Positions 44,225-55,250 of a stretch of DNA of 64,000 nt are shown in pieces (position 1 is the stretch's first letter; each line of letters begins with the position of its first letter). The translations under genes and the position numbers were made by a program. The notes beneath the pieces were generated by a model. It was not told where the DNA came from and searched no databases. It was given only the letters and a program-made list of their open reading frames with translations. This DNA is from Methanobrevibacter gottschalkii DSM 11977 (GTDB taxonomy: Archaea > Methanobacteriota > Methanobacteria > Methanobacteriales > Methanobacteriaceae), in NCBI RefSeq assembly GCF_003814835.1, contig NZ_RKRG01000001.1, forward strand, positions 664,893 to 728,892, given 5' to 3'.

Positions 44225-45721
44225 ATGTATGATTTAATTAAAGAAGCAGTTCATAGTGATGAAGCGGCAATTGAAATATCAAAAATGAAAAAAGATGTAG
44301 GTTCTGTGGTGGATGCAATATCTGAACTTTCATTAGATGATACCATGAAATTGGGAATGAGTTTTAAAAGATTTCCTTTAGGTTGTGATTTGACTGAAGT
44401 TGTTGTTGGTACATGTGCTTCGGATTTGGAATTAATGGATTTGTTGGGTAATTGCCGTCTATCTGATATGATTGGCGCTCCAATTCATATTTGTGCTTAT
44501 GCTTTTTCTGATATTGGTGAAAAATTTGGAATGACTGGTTTTGAAGTAATGAAAAAGGTTCATGAAATTGTTGATGTTCCTCTTGATTTGGATCATTTTG
44601 GTGAAAATGGTGCAATGAGACTTCCAAAAAACATTACAGGTTGTGGTGGTGAATGTTACAGTAAAGGACCTTCATTTACTGAATGTCCTCGTGGAAGAAT
44701 ACATGAACGATTAATTGATAAAGAATTTGAACAAAAAGAAGATAAAGAAAATTGGGTTAAATTATCTTCATCTGTTGCAGTTAATGTTTCATCAGAACAA
44801 ACTGGTGATGCTCATGCAGCTCCCTTAAGTGAAGCTAAGGATATTGCAGTTTTGGCTAAAAAATATGGCAAGGGTTTGGAGTCTATAATGTTTGTTGGTG
44901 ATGGTTATGATGAAGTAATCACAGGTTTTGAAAAATCCATCGACCTTGGTGCTGATGTTATTGTAGTTGAAGGAGGTCCATTTAATAGATGTGAAAACAC
45001 AACAGAATCATTTGCAAAAACAATTGCAGCTGCAAGAATTTTATCTCCTGGAAAAGTTGTAGCTACTAATGGTGCTTATGAACATGAACTTAGAATGGGA
45101 CTGAGGTCTGGTTTAAATATGGTAATAACCGGTTTTCCTAAAAATCATCATGGTTATATGTGCGGATATGAACCTGGAACTGCAAGAAGGGGGAAGTTTG
45201 GTCTTCCAAGAGTAGTGCAAATAATCAATGAAGAATTTCCAAATATGGGTCTTCCAGTTCAAAAACAGGATTTGATTGCAATAGCCGCTGCAGTAAAATT
45301 TGCAGGCTCTGAAAATATTTATCCAAATAAAATAGGATCATATCATGTTGGGGATGCGCATTGGGCAACATTAGTTAATTCCAGGATGTATCATAATATT
45401 AAACTTAAACATACATTAAATGACATAGTTAATTTGGTTGAAGGTAGTACTGTTTCATTACATGGTGGGAGATTTGTTTCTTGGGTTATTGCCAAAGAAC
45501 TTGACAAAAAAGTTGAAGAAATAATTATTTCCGATGTTGATGATTGGGTTTTGAGCAATACAGTTAATAATTTGCAAGATGAATTGAATGCTACAATCAT
45601 TGCTGAAAATGATGATAAACGGGCATCTAGTCAGGCAAACTTTTCTATTGCTTCATCAACAATGATTTCAATTAAAGAAAACATTTTAAAGAAAGTACCG
45701 CATGCTTTAACTATAGTTTAA
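44225..45721 (+). CDS. hcgG: FeGP-cofactor biosynthesis protein HcgG (DUF2193-like)
   Basis: ~498-aa protein divergent from hmd. Conserved stretches include CGGECYSKGPSFTECPRGRIHERL (Cys cluster near residue 145), DHFGENGAMRLP, VVEGGPFNRCENTTESFA and HGGRFVSWVIAKEL. It corresponds to the large Hcg protein found next to hmd in hydrogenotrophic methanogens and required for assembling the iron centre; the DUF2193 label is from memory. GGAGG ten bases before the ATG at 44225 rules out the ATG at 44204. Confidence 0.78.
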   Translation: MYDLIKEAVHSDEAAIEISKMKKDVGSVVDAISELSLDDTMKLGMSFKRFPLGCDLTEVVVGTCASDLELMDLLGNCRLSDMIGAPIHICAYAFSDIGEKFGMTGFEVMKKVHEIVDVPLDLDHFGENGAMRLPKNITGCGGECYSKGPSFTECPRGRIHERLIDKEFEQKEDKENWVKLSSSVAVNVSSEQTGDAHAAPLSEAKDIAVLAKKYGKGLESIMFVGDGYDEVITGFEKSIDLGADVIVVEGGPFNRCENTTESFAKTIAAARILSPGKVVATNGAYEHELRMGLRSGLNMVITGFPKNHHGYMCGYEPGTARRGKFGLPRVVQIINEEFPNMGLPVQKQDLIAIAAAVKFAGSENIYPNKIGSYHVGDAHWATLVNSRMYHNIKLKHTLNDIVNLVEGSTVSLHGGRFVSWVIAKELDKKVEEIIISDVDDWVLSNTVNNLQDELNATIIAENDDKRASSQANFSIASSTMISIKENILKKVPHALTIV

Positions 45722-45814
45722 ATTTTCCTTAAAGTTTAAATTTATTAAGAACAAATAATATTAAATAAGATTAATTATATTATTTTATTTTTAATTAAAT
45801 TTTTAAGGTGAATT

Positions 45815-46714
45815 ATGAACTATAAAAAACTTGTATTAGTTGGTTGTATTTCAGCATTTGTTGCTATTTTAACTTCAGTTATGGGTGTTGCAGGTACAAT
45901 TATTGGTTCAGTTATTTCTTCTGTTCTTTATAATATGCTTACAGAAGTATTGGAAAATCCTATTGGGAAAAAAACATTCAGCCCTAGCTTTGAATGGGAA
46001 ATTGCATATGTATTTCCACTTATTGTAATAGCTATAATTCAGTTTATTTTAATTTCAGCTTTATTATCAGAAGTTGGTATTTTACCTTATACTTTTGTAA
46101 ATGTTTATTTATCAATTCAGGAAATTGCCAATAATAATTTATACAGAATTTTAGGTTTAGCATTGTTAGTTATGAGTGTTTATCCGTTTGTATTAAAAAG
46201 AGGCATTGTTAAAAAATCAAATGGAACGGTTATTGCATTTGTCGGTTTAATCTTTTTAGCCCGTGGGTTTGTGGATTTGGGAAACAGGATTACAGAGATT
46301 TATCATGCCGTATTTGTATATTTTGATTTACCAATAGCTATTATTGCTTTTGTATTGTTAGTATTTGTGATAATTAACATACTCATTTCAGCAAAATCTG
46401 TTGAAAATGAGTTTAAAGTAATTAGCCATAGTACTAATGAAGAAAATTTTTCCTCTCCAAATGTTCGAAGAGTACATCACTCCAGAAAACACAATGATTT
46501 CAACTATGCTGAAAGAGACATATCAAGACAAAATTATCAAAATATGAATAAACATAAACATGGTGATAATGTTCATGAAGTAAAATTTAAAAAAGTAGTT
46601 AAACAAGAATCTGATAGAAGCAAGTCATCAAATAGTAATCAAGAAGCAGGTATTAATGAATCTTCAGGCAATATTCAATTTGAATCCAATGATTTGTTGG
46701 ATGATTACAAATAA
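45815..46714 (+). CDS. Conserved membrane protein with charged cytoplasmic tail
   Basis: 299 aa. About four helices (roughly residues 8-40, 62-90, 108-130 and 170-195 by hydrophobicity), then a ~95-residue tail rich in Asn, Ser, Lys and His (HHSRKHNDFNYAERDISRQNYQNMNKHKHGDN). The helices include MGVAGTIIGSVISSVLYNMLTEVLE. No family recognised. It is 9 bp upstream of the PhoU-like gene and presumably co-expressed. Unknown function. Confidence 0.65.
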   Translation: MNYKKLVLVGCISAFVAILTSVMGVAGTIIGSVISSVLYNMLTEVLENPIGKKTFSPSFEWEIAYVFPLIVIAIIQFILISALLSEVGILPYTFVNVYLSIQEIANNNLYRILGLALLVMSVYPFVLKRGIVKKSNGTVIAFVGLIFLARGFVDLGNRITEIYHAVFVYFDLPIAIIAFVLLVFVIINILISAKSVENEFKVISHSTNEENFSSPNVRRVHHSRKHNDFNYAERDISRQNYQNMNKHKHGDNVHEVKFKKVVKQESDRSKSSNSNQEAGINESSGNIQFESNDLLDDYK

Positions 46715-46723
46715 CGTGGTATA

Positions 46724-47608
46724 ATGAGTAAAAAAGATAAAACTTTGAAAGATATTTTAGATATTATTTTATATGACAATCCTTCAACTCAAGATGAAAT
46801 TGCTGTAAAGTTGGGAATAACTCGCAGATATGTTACTCAATTATTGCAACCTCTTGTTAAAGATGGAACTGTAAAAAGAGCATATATGATTGATTTAAAA
46901 AGCTATGAAAAAGTTGCCGAGTCTTTAAGTGATTATGCCGGATCTAATGAGACAAAAGGGAATGTGATAGTCAATGATATGATTGCAAACATGGCAAGAC
47001 ATGTTCATTCACAAATCGAAGTTTCGTTTGATGCTGTTTTAGAATATGATGAAGAAAAAGCAAATAAAGCCTTGGAAATGGATTATGCCACAAACAATAT
47101 GGTTGAAAAGATAAGAACATCCGTCGAAACAATTGTTAGTATGAATAAACATTCGGAAATCTCAAAATCAATGCTTTATAATGAACTTGCTTATGATCTG
47201 GAGCGTATTGGTGATTATTGTGGTCATATTGCTAAATTTGTAATCAATGATGTTTATGAAATTGATGAAAATGTTTTAAAAAAATTAAAAAAGATGTATA
47301 AAATAGCTCAAAAAATGATTCGTTTAGCTATTACATCATTTATTGAAGGAAAAACTGAACTTAAAGATGATTTAATGGAATTAGAAGAATCAATCCATAT
47401 TCTTCAAACTAAAGCTATTAATTTAATAGCAGAACAAATGGCTGAAAATTCATTTGATGAAAAAGAGCGTTCAAACTATTTTATTTATTTATTTAGAGTT
47501 GTCAAAGCATTTGAAAGAATGGGGGATATCTCTGTTGAAATGATGGATGTTTCAATCGAATTTCATGAAAATATTCCTAGGTCAACTACTCCGAGAAATT
47601 TCAGATAA
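46724..47608 (+). CDS. PhoU-domain protein with N-terminal winged helix
   Basis: 294 aa. Residues 1-60 form a winged-helix DNA-binding domain (NPSTQDEIAVKLGITRRYVTQLLQPLVKDGTVKRAYMI). Residues ~85-290 are two PhoU three-helix repeats with ELAYDLERIGDYCGHIAKF and VVKAFERMGDISVEMMD, both bearing the E-x-x-R-x-x-D metal motif. Archaeal fusions of this type may be direct phosphate-responsive repressors. No pst transporter genes are adjacent; the partner upstream is a membrane protein. Confidence 0.85.
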   Translation: MSKKDKTLKDILDIILYDNPSTQDEIAVKLGITRRYVTQLLQPLVKDGTVKRAYMIDLKSYEKVAESLSDYAGSNETKGNVIVNDMIANMARHVHSQIEVSFDAVLEYDEEKANKALEMDYATNNMVEKIRTSVETIVSMNKHSEISKSMLYNELAYDLERIGDYCGHIAKFVINDVYEIDENVLKKLKKMYKIAQKMIRLAITSFIEGKTELKDDLMELEESIHILQTKAINLIAEQMAENSFDEKERSNYFIYLFRVVKAFERMGDISVEMMDVSIEFHENIPRSTTPRNFR

Positions 47609-47636
47609 TAAAAAAGTAATTAGATTAGATAATGGT

Positions 47637-48479
47637 CTAATTATCATATATCTTTGTTGTTGCATGCCTATCTGCCCAACATTGGATACAAACACCAATT
47701 GGTAAACCTGCTGTGTGTGTATGTGCTTTTAATATTTTTACATCTAAACAGGTTGTCTTTCCACCAAGTCCCATCGGTCCAATTCCAGAATTATTGATTT
47801 CATCTAAAATTTCTTGTTCTAGTTTAGCTATTTGTGGATTGGGATTTCTCACACCAACTTCACCAAGTAAAGCTTTTTTACCAAGTTTTAAACATAAATC
47901 TGATGTTCCACCAATTCCAACACCTACAACTGTTGGGGGGCAGGGTTTTCCTTTAGCTTTAAGAACAGATTCCACTACAAATTCTTTAATGCCCTCAATT
48001 CCTTCGGCGGGGAGTGCCATTTTTAAAGCATTGTTATTTTCAGAACCGAATCCTTTAGGCAATATTGTTATTTCGAGGTAATCTTCATCGATTAATTCAA
48101 TATCTATTGGAGGTATGTAATCTCCAACATTAACATTTGTATTTTCTCTTGTTAATGGATCAACAATGTTTGGTCTGATTGGGATTTCTTTTGTTGCTTT
48201 TTTTATACCTTCTTCAATCCCTTCACGTAAATTTTCAACTTCAACATTACCTAATCTAACAAAAACTACTGGCAAACCTGTATCTTGGCACATCGGAATT
48301 TGTTTTTCTTTAGCAAGTTCAATATTTTTTAAAATAGCTTCAATATTTAACCTTGCAAGATCATGTTCTTCAATTTTAAGAGCATCTTTAAGTGATTTCT
48401 TTACATCATCACCTAAAACGATAACGGCCTGTTTGTAAAGTTCATAAACAGTATCTTTAATAGTATCTTTTGTAATCAA
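47637..48479 (-). CDS. Fumarate hydratase class I, alpha subunit
   Basis: 280-aa [4Fe-4S] hydro-lyase subunit (TtdA/FumA N-terminal type) hydrating fumarate to malate in the incomplete reductive TCA pathway. Cluster Cys residues are in [15 protein letters not shown] (residue ~60), [13 protein letters not shown] near 190 and [10 protein letters not shown] near the end; [15 protein letters not shown] is typical. The beta subunit is not in the window. It follows porF by ~50 bp on the same strand, as in other Methanobacteriales. Confidence 0.92.
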   Translation of the reverse strand: MITKDTIKDTVYELYKQAVIVLGDDVKKSLKDALKIEEHDLARLNIEAILKNIELAKEKQIPMCQDTGLPVVFVRLGNVEVENLREGIEEGIKKATKEIPIRPNIVDPLTRENTNVNVGDYIPPIDIELIDEDYLEITILPKGFGSENNNALKMALPAEGIEGIKEFVVESVLKAKGKPCPPTVVGVGIGGTSDLCLKLGKKALLGEVGVRNPNPQIAKLEQEILDEINNSGIGPMGLGGKTTCLDVKILKAHTHTAGLPIGVCIQCWADRHATTKIYDN

Positions 48480-48528
48480 AATAAAACCTTATAAAATTTA
48501 ATTAATCTTATTTTTGATTTCAAAATAT

Positions 48529-48774
48529 TTAAATTTTAATTACATTAATTGGGCAGACTTCAACACAATCTCTGCATTTGTTACATTTTTCACCATTAAT
48601 TGTTATGGCTCCACCTAATACTTCAATTGCATTTTCCTTGCAAACTTTTAAACATGGCGCATCTGATGGTTGGCAGTGCATACAAAATAAAATAGGAGTG
48701 TCAACATTCTGTGTTTGTTGACAACTTCCACAGGTTGTACAATTTGTACAGTTTCCTGAATACATAATTCTCAT
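48529..48774 (-). CDS. porF: Ferredoxin-type subunit PorF
   Basis: 81 aa with CTNCTTCGSCQQ near the N-terminus, FCMHCQPSDAPCLKVC and CNKCRDCVEVCPINVIKI, giving up to two clusters plus extra Cys. It is the last por-linked gene and directly abuts porE. The role is electron transfer to or from pyruvate:ferredoxin oxidoreductase; the name follows gene order in Methanothermobacter. Confidence 0.85.
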   Translation of the reverse strand: MRIMYSGNCTNCTTCGSCQQTQNVDTPILFCMHCQPSDAPCLKVCKENAIEVLGGAITINGEKCNKCRDCVEVCPINVIKI

Positions 48775-49275
48775 TTATTCATCAAAAACAAGTCTTGCTC
48801 TTGCCTGACCTGTTATGACATGGACAAATCCGCCTTTTTTACTATCTGGTTCATAGATTCCAGCCATTTTAGCTAAATATTTTTGCTGGTTTTTAGATCT
48901 AATTTTTTCAGGATCAGCGATGCTAATAGCTCTTTTAGTACATGATTTAATACACGCAGGTCCTTCTTCCCTGTCAGCACACAGGTCACATTTTTCAGCA
49001 ACTTTGGACTGGAATGTCATAGCACCAAATGGGCAAATCATTACACATAATCCACAGCCAATACATTTTTCAGTATCCACTCCTTCTTCAGTGACCGCTT
49101 CAGTTGGGCAGATTTTTATACATGGAGCATTTTCACAATGTTGACATACAATGGAATAAAAGGAAGAATCATGTTCAATAATTTTTATCCTACTAGCATT
49201 ATGGACTGATGCACACATGTTTTCACAATTCATACATCCATCACATAAGTCGCTATTTACAAGAATACTTTCCAC
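48775..49275 (-). CDS. porE: Polyferredoxin-type subunit PorE
   Basis: 166 aa with multiple clusters: CDGCMNCENMC, CQHCENAPCIKICPTEA, CIGCGLCVMICPFGA and CDLCADREEGPACIKSC, suited to four [4Fe-4S] centres like HycB/DmsB-type electron carriers. It is 11 bp after porB and contiguous with porF. Likely docks to Por and passes electrons for pyruvate synthesis. Confidence 0.88.
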   Translation of the reverse strand: MESILVNSDLCDGCMNCENMCASVHNASRIKIIEHDSSFYSIVCQHCENAPCIKICPTEAVTEEGVDTEKCIGCGLCVMICPFGAMTFQSKVAEKCDLCADREEGPACIKSCTKRAISIADPEKIRSKNQQKYLAKMAGIYEPDSKKGGFVHVITGQARARLVFDE

Positions 49276-49286
49276 TGATATTCCTC

Positions 49287-50153
49287 CTATAATCCTAATT
49301 CTTTACAATGTGCATCAACATATTTTTGGATTTTATTGATTTGTTCTTCATCTAAGTGTTTGAATCTTTTCTGTACTGATATGTAATCTTTAACCGGTTT
49401 TCTTTCTTCAGGTCTGTATGTAATTTCAAAGTCACCATTTTCAATTTCATATAAAATCCAAGATCCGGTTTCAACTGCTAATCTTCCCATTTCAATAGTT
49501 TTTTCAGATGCATATCCCCAACCGGTAGTACATGGTTGTTGTAAATGTATGTATGCAGGTCCTTTAGTTTCAGCTGCTTTTTTGACTTTTTTAACATAAT
49601 CTTCAGGATATGCAATAGATGCGGTTGCTACATATGGAATTCCATGTGCGGCCATAATCATTGGCATATTTTTCTTAGGTTTGTCTTCCCCAAAACTTGC
49701 ACTTCCTTTTGGTGAAGTAGTTGTACTTGCACCATATGGTGTAGCTCCACTTCTTTGAATTCCAGTATTCATGTATGCTTCATTATCATAACAGATGTAG
49801 AGCATATTATGTCCCCTTTCCATAGCTCCAGATAATGACTGTAAACCTATATCCACAGTTCCTCCGTCACCACCGAAAGCAACAACATTAACATCATCTT
49901 TTCCTTGAATTCTTAATGCACTTTCAACACCAGATGCTACTGCTCCTGAATTTTCAAATGCAACGTGAATAAATGGGACTTCCCATGAAGTTTCTGGGTA
50001 TGGGGTGGTCATTACTTCAAGACAACCTGTAGCAGAAATAGCTACAGTATTTTTGCCTAATGCATTAAGAGCTAATTTTACAGCAATTGATGCTCCACAA
50101 CCAGCACAGCCTCTGTGTCCCGGTGCTAATAAATCTTTATCAGGTATATCCAT
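49287..50153 (-). CDS. porB: Pyruvate:ferredoxin oxidoreductase beta subunit
   Basis: 288-aa thiamine diphosphate-binding subunit. [15 protein letters not shown] near residue 13 and CTTGW near 208 supply cluster ligands; the ThDP/Mg motif is [18 protein letters not shown] near 92-110 and [15 protein letters not shown] follows. Starts 2 bp after porA. In this autotroph Por carboxylates acetyl-CoA to pyruvate. Confidence 0.95.
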   Translation of the reverse strand: MDIPDKDLLAPGHRGCAGCGASIAVKLALNALGKNTVAISATGCLEVMTTPYPETSWEVPFIHVAFENSGAVASGVESALRIQGKDDVNVVAFGGDGGTVDIGLQSLSGAMERGHNMLYICYDNEAYMNTGIQRSGATPYGASTTTSPKGSASFGEDKPKKNMPMIMAAHGIPYVATASIAYPEDYVKKVKKAAETKGPAYIHLQQPCTTGWGYASEKTIEMGRLAVETGSWILYEIENGDFEITYRPEERKPVKDYISVQKRFKHLDEEQINKIQKYVDAHCKELGL

Positions 50154-50155
50154 AT

Positions 50156-51301
50156 CTATTCCTCCTTAAGTCCAATCCATGTAACATCTTGTACAGGTTC
50201 TTTTGTTTTTTCATAAATTTCCATGATTGAATCTGGCGTGATGTCTCTTCCACCTAAACCCGCAATAAATCCATAGATTTCTTTATCAATTTTAACTTTC
50301 ATGTCCGCATAAAGTGCTCCACCAATTCCGAATGTGAAGTTTTTATCAATAACAGCTAATTTTTCACAGTCTTTTATAACTTCTTTGATTTCTTCAACAG
50401 GGAATGGTCTGTATGCTCTAATTTTAAGTAAACCTACTTTTTCCCCATTTTCTCTTAATTGGTCCACGATTACTCTAACTGTGCTGCAGAGTGAACCCAT
50501 TGCAACAAAAATGATGTCTGCATCTTCGGTTTTGTATGGATCAACAAGACCGTATTTTCTTCCAAATATTTCAGCAAATTCATCACAAGTCTTTTTAATA
50601 ACTTCTATTGAGTTGTTCATTGCAATTTCCATGTCATGTCTTGCTTCAATATAATAATTTGTATCAGCAAAACTACCGATTGTCATAGGTTCATTTGGAT
50701 CAAGAAATGCATGTTCTGGAACATATGGAGGTAAAAATTTATCTACACTTTCTTGATCAGGAATTTCTACAGGTTCTACTGTGTGTGTTAAAATAAATCC
50801 ATCTAAACATACCATTGATGGAAGTAATACATTGGAATTTTCTGAAATTTTATAAGCCATTAAAGTGGAATCTAATGCTTCTTGAGCATTTTCAACATAA
50901 ATTTGTAACCATCCCGCATCTCTTTGTGCAATTGAATCTTGTTGATCGTTCCAAATATTTAACGGTGCTGAAATTGCTCTATTCGCATCTGCTAAAACGA
51001 TAGGCACTCTCATACCTGCTGCTGCAAATAAAATCTCATGCATTAACATTAATCCTTGTGAAGATGTTGCGGTAAATACTCTTACTCCAGCACCACTTGC
51101 TCCAACAGCAGCACTTATTGCACTGTGCTCTGACTCTACTTTAATATATTTAGCATCAATTTTTTCATCTGCAACATATTGTGCTAAGTATTCAGAAATT
51201 GTAGTTTGCGGAGTAATTGGATAAACGGGAATAACTTGTGGTTTAGCTAATCTTACAGCTTCTGCAACTGCTTTGTTTGCGGTCATTACTTCTTTTATCA
51301 T
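50156..51301 (-). CDS. porA: Pyruvate:ferredoxin oxidoreductase alpha subunit
   Basis: 381-aa subunit with the Pyr domain: [21 protein letters not shown] near residue 21 (pyruvate-binding TPQT), [18 protein letters not shown] near 56, [25 protein letters not shown] near 80. C-terminal domain [18 protein letters not shown]. Fits known archaeal PorA. Located between porD and porB. Confidence 0.95.
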   Translation of the reverse strand: MIKEVMTANKAVAEAVRLAKPQVIPVYPITPQTTISEYLAQYVADEKIDAKYIKVESEHSAISAAVGASGAGVRVFTATSSQGLMLMHEILFAAAGMRVPIVLADANRAISAPLNIWNDQQDSIAQRDAGWLQIYVENAQEALDSTLMAYKISENSNVLLPSMVCLDGFILTHTVEPVEIPDQESVDKFLPPYVPEHAFLDPNEPMTIGSFADTNYYIEARHDMEIAMNNSIEVIKKTCDEFAEIFGRKYGLVDPYKTEDADIIFVAMGSLCSTVRVIVDQLRENGEKVGLLKIRAYRPFPVEEIKEVIKDCEKLAVIDKNFTFGIGGALYADMKVKIDKEIYGFIAGLGGRDITPDSIMEIYEKTKEPVQDVTWIGLKEE

Positions 51302-51314
51302 TAAATCACTCTCT

Positions 51315-51557
51315 TTATTCTTTTACCATTTCAATTGCATCAGATGGACATTCGTGTGCACAAATTCCACATCCTTTGCAGTAATCATAATCTATATCAT
51401 GTTGTTTATTTACACTGGAGTCTGGACAGAAAATAATACAATTGTCACAGTCAATACATTTTTCTTTATCTAAAATGGGTTTAAATGTTCTCCAACTTCC
51501 AGTTTTGTTGATTTTACTATTGCCTGGTGTTTTAATTACACAACCTATACTTACCAT
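51315..51557 (-). CDS. porD: Pyruvate:ferredoxin oxidoreductase delta subunit
   Basis: ~80-aa ferredoxin subunit with [16 protein letters not shown] and [18 protein letters not shown], and the family lead [12 protein letters not shown]. The frame opens at 51584 and would overlap porC, but AGGGTGAATAG precedes the ATG at 51557, giving a normal N-terminus ([12 protein letters not shown]) and a 13-bp gap to porC. Confidence 0.93.
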   Translation of the reverse strand: MVSIGCVIKTPGNSKINKTGSWRTFKPILDKEKCIDCDNCIIFCPDSSVNKQHDIDYDYCKGCGICAHECPSDAIEMVKE

Positions 51558-51570
51558 TCTATTCACCCTT

Positions 51571-52092
51571 TTATCCCATATCATAAGCTTTTTTAGTAGC
51601 TTCTACATTTAATTCTCCAACTTTACCGGGGAATGTTTCTCTAATCACTTCAAGTAATGATTCAATACTTACAATTTGGGTTTTCTTAGCAAAATATCCT
51701 AAAATAATAGTATTTACGATATTGCGTCCTAACATGTCTAATGCAACTCCAGTTGCATCAATACTATTAACAGTATGTTCTCCACTACCTTCAAAAGTTT
51801 TAGTATTGATTATAACTTCAGTAGTATCTTTAATTCCTGAAAAAACATCTACTACATTCAATAATCCATCATCTAAAACTAATACATGGTCGGGATTGTA
51901 GATTTGGTATCTTAAAGCTATTGGTTCGGTATCAATTCTTGTGAAAGCCATAACTGGAGCTCCTCTACGTTCAACTCCAAAAAATGGAAAAGCCTGAGAA
52001 TATTTGCCGTCTTTAAATGCTGCTTTAGCCAAAAGTTCAGCAGCAGTTACAGCACCTTGTCCACCTCTTCCATGAAAACGAATTTCAATCAT
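51571..52092 (-). CDS. porC: Pyruvate:ferredoxin oxidoreductase gamma subunit
   Basis: ~173-aa gamma subunit: [26 protein letters not shown] at the N-terminus (conserved GRGGQG), [18 protein letters not shown] near 45. The long frame begins at 52140, but GGAGGA seven bases before the ATG at 52092 settles the start. First gene of porCDABEF. Confidence 0.94.
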
Positions 52093-52269
52093 TAATTTTT
52101 CCTCCATACATTTATCATGTATAATCATTATAAATTCCAAAATATATAAAGTTTTATGTTACTTTTTATTAGAGTATTACAATGTTTAATAATTCAATTT
52201 TTTTAAAAGGATTTAATATATTGTATAATAAATATAATATATTAGAAAAAATCTGGTTGGAATGTTATT

Positions 52270-53874
52270 ATGAAAGTTCTGATTATCACAGGGGAGTTGG
52301 CATATCCTTTAATAAAAGAGGTAGTTTCAAATTCAAAAGAGGATATAATTGTACACATTGCAGATAATACTCAAGTTGCAGCATTTTTAACTCCTAAACA
52401 AATAATTAAAGAAGTAAAAACTTGTTTTTCAAATCAATTAGATGAAATTGATATGATTTTAGTTCCAGGTTTGATTAAAAAAGGAACAAAAGAAATAACT
52501 AAAGAACTTGGAATTCCTACATTTAAAGGATCCACTGATGGGGCGGATCTTGCAATGGTTTTAAATTTAGTGGGTACTATTGAATTGTCTGAAGATAAAC
52601 CTGCAGATAAGTTGATTGATGAAGAAAAGAGAAAAAAAGCTTTTAAATTCATTGACGAATTTGAAAATGATAAAGAAAATATTGAAAAACTTCTAAAAAA
52701 ACCAAATAATATTTTAATCAAGAATCTTCCAGTTGGGGAAGATTTTCCAATGAGGGTATTGTCTGAGATTGCTAATGCACCTTTTTTATCAAAAGAAGCA
52801 TTGATTAATAAATGCCAGTATTTTGTTGATTCAGGAGCAGATATGATTGATATAGGGATGGCTGCAGGTGAAGATTTCTCAGATAAAATTCCTGAATTAA
52901 TTGATACACTGCGCCCTATTGTTGGTGGTAGGCCATTAAGTATTGACACATTAAATACAAATGAAATAAAGGTTGCAGCTGAAAATGGTATTGATCTTGT
53001 TTTAAGTCTTGATTTAGGCAATAACTCTGAAGTTAAAGAAATTCTAAAAGAAAAAAACATTCCTGCTGTTTTACTTCCAACAAACTTTTCACAAGGTAAG
53101 TCTCCAAAATCTCCGGCTGAAAGAGTTGAAGCAATGAATCAGTTGATTAAAGATACTGAAGGTTTAAAATATGTTGCAGATTTAATTTTAGATCCTGTAA
53201 ATAGTTCTAGCATTGTTGAATCCATAATCGCTTGTAATGAATTCCATAAAACAAATCCTGCACCAATGTTTTTTGGTGTGGGCAATGTTACTGAGTTAAT
53301 GGATGCTGATTCTGGTGGAGTTAATGTTTTACTTGCAGGAATTGGTATGGAATTGGGTGTAAGCATATTGTTTACACCTGAAGAAAGTGGGAAGACAAGA
53401 GGTAGTGTTTATGAATTAGCTACAGCATCTAAAATGATGTTTCTTGCAAAACATAGGAAATCCATTCCAAAAGATCTGGGGATTAATTTAGTTGCATTTA
53501 AAGATAAACATAAAAGAAATGATATTATATTAAATGAGAGGGATGGCATTCCAGAAACTATGCAAGAAAAGCCTATGAAATTCATAAGGGATAAGGCAGG
53601 CAGTTTTAAAATCAATGTTGATTATGGAACTACGGTTAAGCATAGTAAGATTACTGCCACTCACTTCAAGAAAAATAAGCCGGATATTGTAATTGTAGGG
53701 CATAATGCTCGGGAAATTTATGAAGAAATCATTACAAAAGAATTGGTTACAAGAATGGAGCATGCAGCATATCTAGGTTCAGAATTACAAAAAGCAGAAA
53801 TTGCTATGATTACTGGAAAAGAATATGTTCAGGATTTTGATTTATTCAAAAATCCTGATGAATTTAAAAAATAG
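52270..53874 (+). CDS. Dihydropteroate synthase-like protein
   Basis: 534-aa archaeal protein with a central pterin-binding TIM-barrel (about residues 165-390): [37 protein letters not shown] and [10 protein letters not shown]. The N-terminal ~150 residues are a Rossmann-like domain ([19 protein letters not shown]) and the C-terminal ~120 a separate alpha/beta part. Relatives are common in methanogens and were suspected in tetrahydromethanopterin synthesis, but a true DHPS role is not established. Divergent from porC over 177 bp. Confidence 0.8.
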   Translation: MKVLIITGELAYPLIKEVVSNSKEDIIVHIADNTQVAAFLTPKQIIKEVKTCFSNQLDEIDMILVPGLIKKGTKEITKELGIPTFKGSTDGADLAMVLNLVGTIELSEDKPADKLIDEEKRKKAFKFIDEFENDKENIEKLLKKPNNILIKNLPVGEDFPMRVLSEIANAPFLSKEALINKCQYFVDSGADMIDIGMAAGEDFSDKIPELIDTLRPIVGGRPLSIDTLNTNEIKVAAENGIDLVLSLDLGNNSEVKEILKEKNIPAVLLPTNFSQGKSPKSPAERVEAMNQLIKDTEGLKYVADLILDPVNSSSIVESIIACNEFHKTNPAPMFFGVGNVTELMDADSGGVNVLLAGIGMELGVSILFTPEESGKTRGSVYELATASKMMFLAKHRKSIPKDLGINLVAFKDKHKRNDIILNERDGIPETMQEKPMKFIRDKAGSFKINVDYGTTVKHSKITATHFKKNKPDIVIVGHNAREIYEEIITKELVTRMEHAAYLGSELQKAEIAMITGKEYVQDFDLFKNPDEFKK

Positions 53875-53876
53875 TT

Positions 53877-54281
53877 TTATTCGAAGTCTGCGGATGAGCC
53901 TTCACTTTGTCCTGCACTATCAGATTCTGGTTCTGAATTGGATTCTGATCCTGAACTGGATTCACTTCCGCTTGAACTTTGAGAGTTGTCACTTTGATGT
54001 CCTGAACTAGAACCGCTGTTTGAGCCACTACTGCTGCTATATCCACTACTACTGTAACTGGAACCATCATCTGAACTGGAAGCTACAAGTCCGGTATCAT
54101 GAGTCGCACCAGTTTCATCAGTATCATTAGCAGTGATATTGGTTGTATTGGTTGTATTGTTCACTACAGAATCACTTGTATTATTAAATGAAATTCCATT
54201 GTTAGTAATAACAAGAGCAACTGCTCCACAAAGTATTATCAATACTACTAATACAATTATGATTGCATTATCAGCTTTCAT
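53877..54281 (-). CDS. Membrane-anchored Ser/Asn-rich low-complexity protein
   Basis: 134 aa. One N-terminal helix (AIIIVLVVLIILCGAVALVIT), an Asn/Thr stretch with many N-glycosylation sequons (NNTTNTTNITAN), and a Ser/Gly/Glu tail (SSYSSSGYSSSSGSNSG...). Probably exposed on the cell surface, extended and glycosylated. No family. The stop is two bases after that of the convergent DHPS-like gene. Confidence 0.65.
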   Translation of the reverse strand: MKADNAIIIVLVVLIILCGAVALVITNNGISFNNTSDSVVNNTTNTTNITANDTDETGATHDTGLVASSSDDGSSYSSSGYSSSSGSNSGSSSGHQSDNSQSSSGSESSSGSESNSEPESDSAGQSEGSSADFE

Positions 54282-54394
54282 ATTATACCTCCCATATTTT
54301 ATATAATTAAATATTATTACTTATATTACACAAACTTTAAATAAATTTAGATTAAATCTTATCTTATAATAAATTTTTCATGAAGGTTTAAGAA

Positions 54395-55249
54395 TTGCAA
54401 GCTGAAAATATTAGTATTAAGGATATTGATAAAAGTCTTTTAGATTCAAATTATGTTTCAAACAATGAAATTTCAACTACTTTATATTTATCATTATTAC
54501 TTGGAAAACCGATGCTTATAGAAGGACCGCCGGGTGTTGGGAAAACAGAATTAGCAAAAGTAGTTGCAAAAACATTCAATAGGGATTTTTTTAGAATACA
54601 ATGTTATGAAGGAATTACTTTTGAACAAATTGTTGGCGAATGGAATTATCAAAAACAATTACTTCATTTGGAAGCCGCTAGAAATGATTCAGTTCGTGAA
54701 GATAAAATATTTGATGAAGAGTTCTTCATAAGAAGGCCTTTACTTAATGCATTTTTAAATGATAATGATTCAGTATTGTTAATAGATGAAATCGATAAAG
54801 CTGATGAGGAAGTAGAAAGTTTTTTACTCCAGGCATTAGGAGAACAAGAAATAACTATCAATGATCTTGGTACTTTTCAATTAAACAATGATTTGATTGT
54901 CATTTTAACATCAAATTCTCAAAGGTCATTACTTGATGAGACAAAAGACAGATGTTTGTTTTTATACATTCCATATCCCAGCATTGAACGTGAAATTGAA
55001 ATTGTTAAATCAAAATTACATAATGCAGATGATGAAACTGTATCATATGTTGTTAAATTAGTTCATGATATACGTAACCTCAACTTAATGAAAAAACCAT
55101 CTGTTAGAGGTACTGTGGATTGGGTTCAATCAGTTATGAATTTAGGAACTAAAAATTTAGATCAGTCCTTAAAAGATAGTGTTGGTGTAGCTATTAAAAC
55201 TGAAAGCGATAAAAAAAGAGTTTTAAAGGATATTTTTAATAAAAGATAA
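54395..55249 (+). CDS. MoxR-type AAA+ ATPase
   Basis: 284 aa. Walker [10 protein letters not shown] near residue 46, Walker [12 protein letters not shown] near 128, sensor 1 ILTSNSQRS near 167, and a C-terminal winged lid with [13 protein letters not shown]. MoxR ATPases act with VWA proteins to remodel or load metals into complexes. TTG is the only sensible start; AAGGTTTAAGAA precedes it. The VWA gene begins one base after its stop. Confidence 0.88.
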   Translation: MQAENISIKDIDKSLLDSNYVSNNEISTTLYLSLLLGKPMLIEGPPGVGKTELAKVVAKTFNRDFFRIQCYEGITFEQIVGEWNYQKQLLHLEAARNDSVREDKIFDEEFFIRRPLLNAFLNDNDSVLLIDEIDKADEEVESFLLQALGEQEITINDLGTFQLNNDLIVILTSNSQRSLLDETKDRCLFLYIPYPSIEREIEIVKSKLHNADDETVSYVVKLVHDIRNLNLMKKPSVRGTVDWVQSVMNLGTKNLDQSLKDSVGVAIKTESDKKRVLKDIFNKR

Positions 55250-55250
55250 A

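Noticed and set aside
52174..52180. GTATTAC box between porC and the DHPS-like gene
   Set aside because: Single copy with no partner 31-33 bp away; expected by chance in AT-rich DNA.
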